The translations under genes were made by a program, and so were the position numbers. The notes under the pieces were generated by a model, which worked only from the letters and a program-made list of their open reading frames with translations, searched no databases and was not told where the DNA came from. From contig CAJUSK010000010.1 in NCBI GenBank assembly GCA_910589075.1, positions 1 to 64,000 of the forward strand: a DNA stretch of 64,000 bases. The letters run 5' to 3'. Within the stretch, counting starts at the first letter, position 1, and every line of letters starts with the position of its first letter. Origin of the DNA: an uncultured Lachnospiraceae bacterium (lineage in GTDB: Bacteria > Bacillota > Clostridia > Lachnospirales > Lachnospiraceae). This document shows, in pieces, positions 59,642-64,000 of this stretch.

Positions 59642-61132
59642 CTATATCTCAATCCGCTTCTTTTGTATCATACCAAAGCATACCCCGGAAACCACCAGAA
59701 ACAGCACACAATTTACGGGCATACCCGTAACCGTTCCCACTGCCGGATAATAGGTTGTGGTAAAAACACAGGCATTCGCCACCCCATGCATCATCACCGG
59801 TATTTTAAAATTGCCGGTCATCTCATACGCATACACCAGTATCATCCCCATGAGCATGCCATACAAGGTTTGCACCACATTGCCATGATACAGGCCAAAC
59901 AAAGCGGAGGAGGCAATGCCGGATGTCCATATGGAAAAATATTTCTTCATCCGGTTATAAATCATCCCCCGAAATAACAATTCTTCCGCCAGAGGGGAAA
60001 TCAGTCCATACAGAATCAGCCCAGGCAGAAAGGGAATCTGATACTGCATCCGCTCCGTTTCATAATACCCTATAGACATTGCCGCAATCTGCAGAAGTCC
60101 GAATACAATGTTGATACCCAGCGCAGACGATGCGGCCAGAAATCCCATGGTCGGAAAAGAAGCCTCTGTTCTGGCCTGCCAGGCAGTCTGCTCTTTTCGG
60201 AAGAACGGGATCAACACCCCTGCGCCTGCCAGCATGGAACAGGCTTTTGCAAGACTTGCCATACCCACACTGTTCTCATGCATCCAGTCAAAACCGGCGC
60301 CGCCTGCCAGCAGCATACGAAACAGCGTAATAATCACAATATAGCAGACATTGCTGCCCAGATAATACAGGATAAAGGGGAACATAATCTCCCAGGCTTT
60401 CATAAAAAACGCCGATTTGCCATCGGGACTTTCCTTTGGCTCAGCCACTGTTTTATTCCCATTTACATCTTTCTTTTTTGCCCCGGTGCCTTTCAGCAGA
60501 AACGCTTCCAATGCGCCCACGGTTTTGGCGATGTAGTCTGCACCGGCCGCCTCCAGTTCGCCCTTGCCGGCGTAGCCGAAAGCAACCCCCACTGTGGTCA
60601 GGCCAAACTGTTTACCACCATATATGTCAAATTTGCGGTCCCCCACCATGGCGCCTGTCCCCGGATCCTTCCCAAGACGGCGCAGCGCTTCTTCCACCAC
60701 TTCTTCCTTATCGCACCGGCTGCCATCCATATTGCTGCCCACGACCACATCAAAGCAGCCGTCCAGTTTAAAATGCTCCAGAATCCGGATCACATACTCT
60801 TCCGGTTTGCTGGACGCCACCGCCAGCTTTATGCCTGCGTCCTTCAGATGCCCCAGCATTTCCGGTATGCCCGCATACACTTTATTTTCAAATATGCCGA
60901 TGGGCGCAAACCGTTTTCGGTAATCCGCAACAGCTATGGCCGCCTGTTCCTGGGTCATATCATAGAAATCCATGAAGCTGTCCAGGAGCGGCGGCCCGAT
61001 AAACGGTTCCAGCCTGCTCAGATCCGGCTCATGAATGCCCTGCTGCATCAACGCAAACTGTACACTTTTCGTAATACCTTCCCTGGGATCTGTCAGTGTC
61101 CCGTCCAGATCAAACAGTACATATTGAAACAT
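59642..61132 (-). CDS. HAD phosphatase - CPBP intramembrane protease fusion
   Basis: A 496-residue two-domain protein. Residues 1-215 are a HAD phosphatase of the Gph type: motif I LFDLDGTLTD, AVASSKPEEY, and GDRKFDIYGG (motif IV), with a helical cap. After a charged linker (KKKDVNGNKTVAEPKES), residues about 245-496 hold some eight membrane helices and the CPBP/CAAX-protease motifs ISPLAEELLFRGMIYN (EExxxR), then SSALFGLYHGN (H) and VMMHGVANA. Each half looks complete. Fusion of a sugar/nucleotide phosphatase to a membrane protease is unusual. Its substrate is unknown. A promoter lies at 61181-61209. Confidence 0.9.
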   Translation of the reverse strand: MFQYVLFDLDGTLTDPREGITKSVQFALMQQGIHEPDLSRLEPFIGPPLLDSFMDFYDMTQEQAAIAVADYRKRFAPIGIFENKVYAGIPEMLGHLKDAGIKLAVASSKPEEYVIRILEHFKLDGCFDVVVGSNMDGSRCDKEEVVEEALRRLGKDPGTGAMVGDRKFDIYGGKQFGLTTVGVAFGYAGKGELEAAGADYIAKTVGALEAFLLKGTGAKKKDVNGNKTVAEPKESPDGKSAFFMKAWEIMFPFILYYLGSNVCYIVIITLFRMLLAGGAGFDWMHENSVGMASLAKACSMLAGAGVLIPFFRKEQTAWQARTEASFPTMGFLAASSALGINIVFGLLQIAAMSIGYYETERMQYQIPFLPGLILYGLISPLAEELLFRGMIYNRMKKYFSIWTSGIASSALFGLYHGNVVQTLYGMLMGMILVYAYEMTGNFKIPVMMHGVANACVFTTTYYPAVGTVTGMPVNCVLFLVVSGVCFGMIQKKRIEI

Positions 61133-61180
61133 ATTGCACCCTTCTTTTATCTGTTTTATAATCAGTACATCCCTGATAAA

Positions 61181-61209
61181 ACTGTATCATAAACACAGGA
61201 TTGTTTCAA
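61181..61209 (-). promoter_or_regulatory. Promoter of the HAD-CPBP gene
   Basis: Read leftward: TTGAAA (61209-61204), 17-nt spacer, TACAGT (61186-61181). The remaining 61210-61466 divergent region shows no other clear feature except GGGAGG before the gene at 61467. Confidence 0.65.
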
Positions 61210-61466
61210 TCTCAGATTTGTTTCAAACCATGCCATTTTTCCATAACAGGACAAATTCTTACAAAACGGCTCCCTTTCCCTGCATACTGCCATGCCATAA
61301 ATGGCAGGATATTGATATGGATTGGCGGACACGCGATAGCATCTCACATCAATCCATACTATAATGACATACATTCACATAAATATGCAAAATCCTTTTC
61401 TGCTGCTCATTTTCAATCAGGATCCACTGTAAAACCAAATAACACTCACAATCAGGGAGGAAAACC

Positions 61467-62099
61467 ATGGGTTACAAACACATTATTTTTGATATCGACG
61501 GAACGCTTCTGGATACGGAATATTCCGTCCTGCATTCTCTGCAAAAGACGCTCAAAGAATTACACGGAAAAGACATGGCATGCGAAGACCTGACGTTTGC
61601 CCTGGGCATACCGGGAAAAGAAGCGCTGGAAAAACTGGGTATAACCGACATCCCACATACGCTGCAAGTCTGGGTCCGGTACTTGCAGGAATTCAATCAT
61701 ACGGTCTGCTTTTTCGATGGAATCGAGCAGGTTCTGGATACCCTTTCCCGCAATGGCTTTCATCTGGGCATCGTCACATCCCAGTTAAAAAGCCATTATC
61801 AGAATGATTTCGGCAAACGTCCCTCTGCCGGATATTTTGAAACCGTCGTATGCGCAGACGACACAGACCGGCACAAGCCTTCTCCGGCGCCGCTCCTGCA
61901 TTATATGCAGCAGACAAAAGCCGCGCCGGAAGAGGTGCTCTATATCGGAGACAGCCGGTATGATATGGAATGCGCCCGGGCAGCCCATGTGGATTTCGCA
62001 CTGGCCGTATGGGGCAGCCGTGGAAGAATCCATGCGGACTGTGAACTCCACACCATGGAAGAATTACTGGAAAAAACCGGCTGTAAGCCTCTGGCTTAA
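61467..62099 (+). CDS. HAD-family phosphatase, Gph/YjjG-like
   Basis: A 210-residue soluble hydrolase: motif I IIFDIDGTLLDTE, motif II GIVTSQL, motif III lysine in RHKPSPAP, and motif IV YIGDSRYDMECAR. A small helical cap lies after motif I. Substrate is probably a small phosphate ester such as phosphoglycolate or a pyrophosphate, not determinable here. GGGAGG precedes ATG 61467. It converges on clpB with a 4-nt overlap of the stops. Confidence 0.92.
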   Translation: MGYKHIIFDIDGTLLDTEYSVLHSLQKTLKELHGKDMACEDLTFALGIPGKEALEKLGITDIPHTLQVWVRYLQEFNHTVCFFDGIEQVLDTLSRNGFHLGIVTSQLKSHYQNDFGKRPSAGYFETVVCADDTDRHKPSPAPLLHYMQQTKAAPEEVLYIGDSRYDMECARAAHVDFALAVWGSRGRIHADCELHTMEELLEKTGCKPLA

Positions 62100-64000
62100 T
62101 TTTGGGATTTCTCCGCTGCCAGTTTCCCGTCCTTTAACACAATACGGATGGTATCGCCGCCTCCAACCCCGTCGGACAGGATCAGTTTTGCAGACAGTGT
62201 TTCCACATGCTTCTGTATAAACCGTTTCAGCGGCCTTGCACCATAGACCGGGTCATATGCCTGGTCCACAATATAGGATTCCGCCTCCGGCGTCAGCGCT
62301 ACGGAAAGCTCCCGATCCGCCAGACGCCGGTTCAGATCCGCCATAATCAGATGAATGATACCGCCGATATTGTCTTTTGTCAGAGGTTTAAACAGCACGG
62401 TTTCGTCCAGACGGTTCAGGAATTCCGGCCGGAAAGAGGCATGCAGTTCCTGCATCACATGTTCCTGTGCCGCCTCTTTGATTTCCCCTGTTTCATCAAT
62501 CCCTTCCAGCAGATGATGGGCGCCGATATTGGATGTCATAATCAGAATGGTATTCTTAAAGTCCACCGTGCGTCCCTGGGAATCGGTAATCCGGCCGTCA
62601 TCCAGTACCTGTAGGAGTACATTGAATACATCCGGATGGGCTTTTTCAATCTCGTCAAACAGCACTACCGAATACGGTTTTCTTCTGACTGCCTCGGTCA
62701 ACTGCCCGCCCTCTTCATATCCCACATATCCGGGAGGCGCTCCGATCAGCCTGGACACGGCATATTTCTCCATATACTCGCTCATATCAATGCGGACCAT
62801 ATTGTTTTCATCGTCAAACAATGCTGCCGCCAGAGCTTTGGCCAGTTCTGTCTTCCCAACGCCGGTGGGCCCCAGGAACAGAAAGGATCCAATGGGTTTT
62901 CCCGGATCTTTGATGCCCGCTTTGGAACGGATAATGGCCTCTGTGACCTTGGTAACGCCCTCATCCTGTCCCACAATGCGTCTGTGCAGTTCATCGTCCA
63001 GATGCAGCGTCTTGTTTCGCTCACTTTCTGTCAGCCGCGCCACCGGTATACCGGTCCACCTGGAAATAATTCTGGCAATCTCTTCCTCTGACACACTCTC
63101 ATGCACAAGGGAGAGTTCCTGCTTTTTCGTATTTTCCTCTTCTATTTCAAGCTGCTTTTTCAGAGCGGGCAGTTTGCCGTAACTCAGTTCCGCCGCTTTT
63201 TCCAGATTTCCCTCTCTCTGGGCAATCTGAATCTGACTGTTGAGATTCTCGATTTCCTCCCGCAGATGAGACAGCTTTTCGATAGAGGCTTTTTCATTAT
63301 CCCATTGTGCCTTTCGATTCCGGAATTCTGCCTTCTGTTCCGCCAGTTCTTTCTGCAGAGCCTCCAGACGCTCCCGGCTCAGACGGTCATCTTCTTTTTT
63401 CAGCGCCGCCTCTTCGATTTCCATCTGCATCACCCTGCGCTGCAATTCATCCAACTCCGTGGGCAGAGAATCCAGTTCTGTTTTAATCAGCGCACAGGCC
63501 TCATCCACCAGGTCAATGGCTTTATCCGGCAGAAACCGGTCCGATATATAGCGGTTGGACAGCATTGCCGCACTGACCAGTGCACCGTCCATGATTTTGA
63601 CTCCATGGAACACTTCATATCGTTCCTTGAGCCCCCGCAGAATGGAAATGGTGTCTTCCACAGTGGGTTCTTCCACCATCACAGGCTGGAACCGCCGCTC
63701 CAGCGCCGCGTCTTTTTCAATATACTGCCTGTATTCGTCCAGTGTGGTAGCGCCAATACAGTGCAGTTCCCCTCTGGCCAGCATGGGTTTTAACATATTG
63801 CCGGCATCCAGCGCACCATCCGTTTTCCCCGCGCCCACAATCGTGTGCAATTCGTCTATAAAGAGGATAATCTGTCCCTCGCTGCTCTTGACATCCTCCA
63901 GTACGGCTTTCAGACGTTCTTCAAATTCACCCCGGTACTTGGCTCCTGCAACCAGAGCGCCCATATCCAGTGCAAATATCTTTTTATCTTTCAGTCCCTG
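62096..64000 (-). CDS. clpB: ClpB chaperone, partial (C-terminal three quarters)
   Basis: The frame runs through the right edge of the window, so the N-terminal domain and the first Walker A lie outside. Visible: the end of NBD1 (LGALVAG-type pore loop KYRGEFEERL, Walker B IILFIDELHTIVGAG, sensor GATTLDEYRQYIEKD), the long coiled-coil middle domain typical of ClpB (about 63180-63480), then NBD2 with GPTGVGKTELAK, IRIDMSEYME, the pore loop GAPPGYVGYEEGG, VVLFDEIEKAH and the C-terminal RPLKRFIQKHVE. It rescues aggregated proteins with DnaK. CtsR/HrcA control sites, if any, would lie beyond the window. Confidence 0.96.
   Translation of the reverse strand, partial: QGLKDKKIFALDMGALVAGAKYRGEFEERLKAVLEDVKSSEGQIILFIDELHTIVGAGKTDGALDAGNMLKPMLARGELHCIGATTLDEYRQYIEKDAALERRFQPVMVEEPTVEDTISILRGLKERYEVFHGVKIMDGALVSAAMLSNRYISDRFLPDKAIDLVDEACALIKTELDSLPTELDELQRRVMQMEIEEAALKKEDDRLSRERLEALQKELAEQKAEFRNRKAQWDNEKASIEKLSHLREEIENLNSQIQIAQREGNLEKAAELSYGKLPALKKQLEIEEENTKKQELSLVHESVSEEEIARIISRWTGIPVARLTESERNKTLHLDDELHRRIVGQDEGVTKVTEAIIRSKAGIKDPGKPIGSFLFLGPTGVGKTELAKALAAALFDDENNMVRIDMSEYMEKYAVSRLIGAPPGYVGYEEGGQLTEAVRRKPYSVVLFDEIEKAHPDVFNVLLQVLDDGRITDSQGRTVDFKNTILIMTSNIGAHHLLEGIDETGEIKEAAQEHVMQELHASFRPEFLNRLDETVLFKPLTKDNIGGIIHLIMADLNRRLADRELSVALTPEAESYIVDQAYDPVYGARPLKRFIQKHVETLSAKLILSDGVGGGDTIRIVLKDGKLAAEKSQN

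Noticed and set aside
1..64000. tRNA, rRNA or tmRNA genes
   Set aside because: No conserved TTCGA-type arm with matching acceptor stem and no rRNA-like stretches were noticed by eye; a tRNAscan/Infernal run would settle it.

Overview
The window looks like a chromosomal segment of a Firmicute of class Clostridia, most likely family Lachnospiraceae. Grounds: mid-range GC, strong AGGAGG-type ribosome sites, many small families typical of that group (DUF4250, DUF5716/DUF5717-like proteins, an ASKHA/DUF4445 ferredoxin protein with two tiny companions, Rpn/PD-(D/E)XK nuclease), lipoproteins, a PTS operon and a TPP riboswitch. The genus cannot be fixed from sequence alone. No rRNA, tRNA or CRISPR array was seen.

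Layout, left to right. 1-1250: debris (partial Rpn nuclease, serine-recombinase 5' stub fused to a frameshifted RelA/SpoT 3' end) and a structured repeat. 1263-3634: polar amino-acid ABC transporter. 3737-5141: two long hairpin elements facing each other around an orphan gene. 5157-12211: four-gene operon with a predicted actin/Hsp70-fold protein and a 1189-residue partner, function unknown. 12357-14183: a promoter and operator driving a CobD/HisC-like aminotransferase, a uracil-DNA glycosylase pseudogene and an XRE promoter. 14184-21140: XRE regulator and a three-gene signalling operon (receiver/HD-GYP, HK-REC-Hpt, HK-REC-DegV). 21175-30270: KptA, chemotaxis receptor, alpha-galactosidase, lipoprotein, OmpR-type two-component pair. 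30287-33075: a five-gene operon with small proteins, ASKHA protein, deoxyinosine-glycosylase-like protein and DUF4250. 33177-43056: accessory island with a gene remnant, an AT-rich SUKH-like gene and a six-gene overlapping cluster (AAA ATPase, two large unknowns, ParA-like ATPase, small unknown, HD hydrolase with Zn ribbon) that I cannot match to a named system. 43090-49467: alpha-galactoside operon (PTS IIBCA, HAD phosphatase, GH36) with a divergent AraC regulator. 49706-50523: TPP riboswitch and thiT. 50606-59616: HD-domain protein, M14 peptidase, gltBD with a leader terminator. 59642-64000: HAD-CPBP fusion, HAD phosphatase, partial clpB.

The best candidates for something new are the six-gene island operon at 34476-43056, the two approximately 225-230-bp hairpin elements whose helices covary between copies, the actin-like four-gene operon, and the kinase-receiver-DegV fusion. 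Several families of small palindromic intergenic repeats, built around a TTCTATTGTCATGA end, are scattered through the window.
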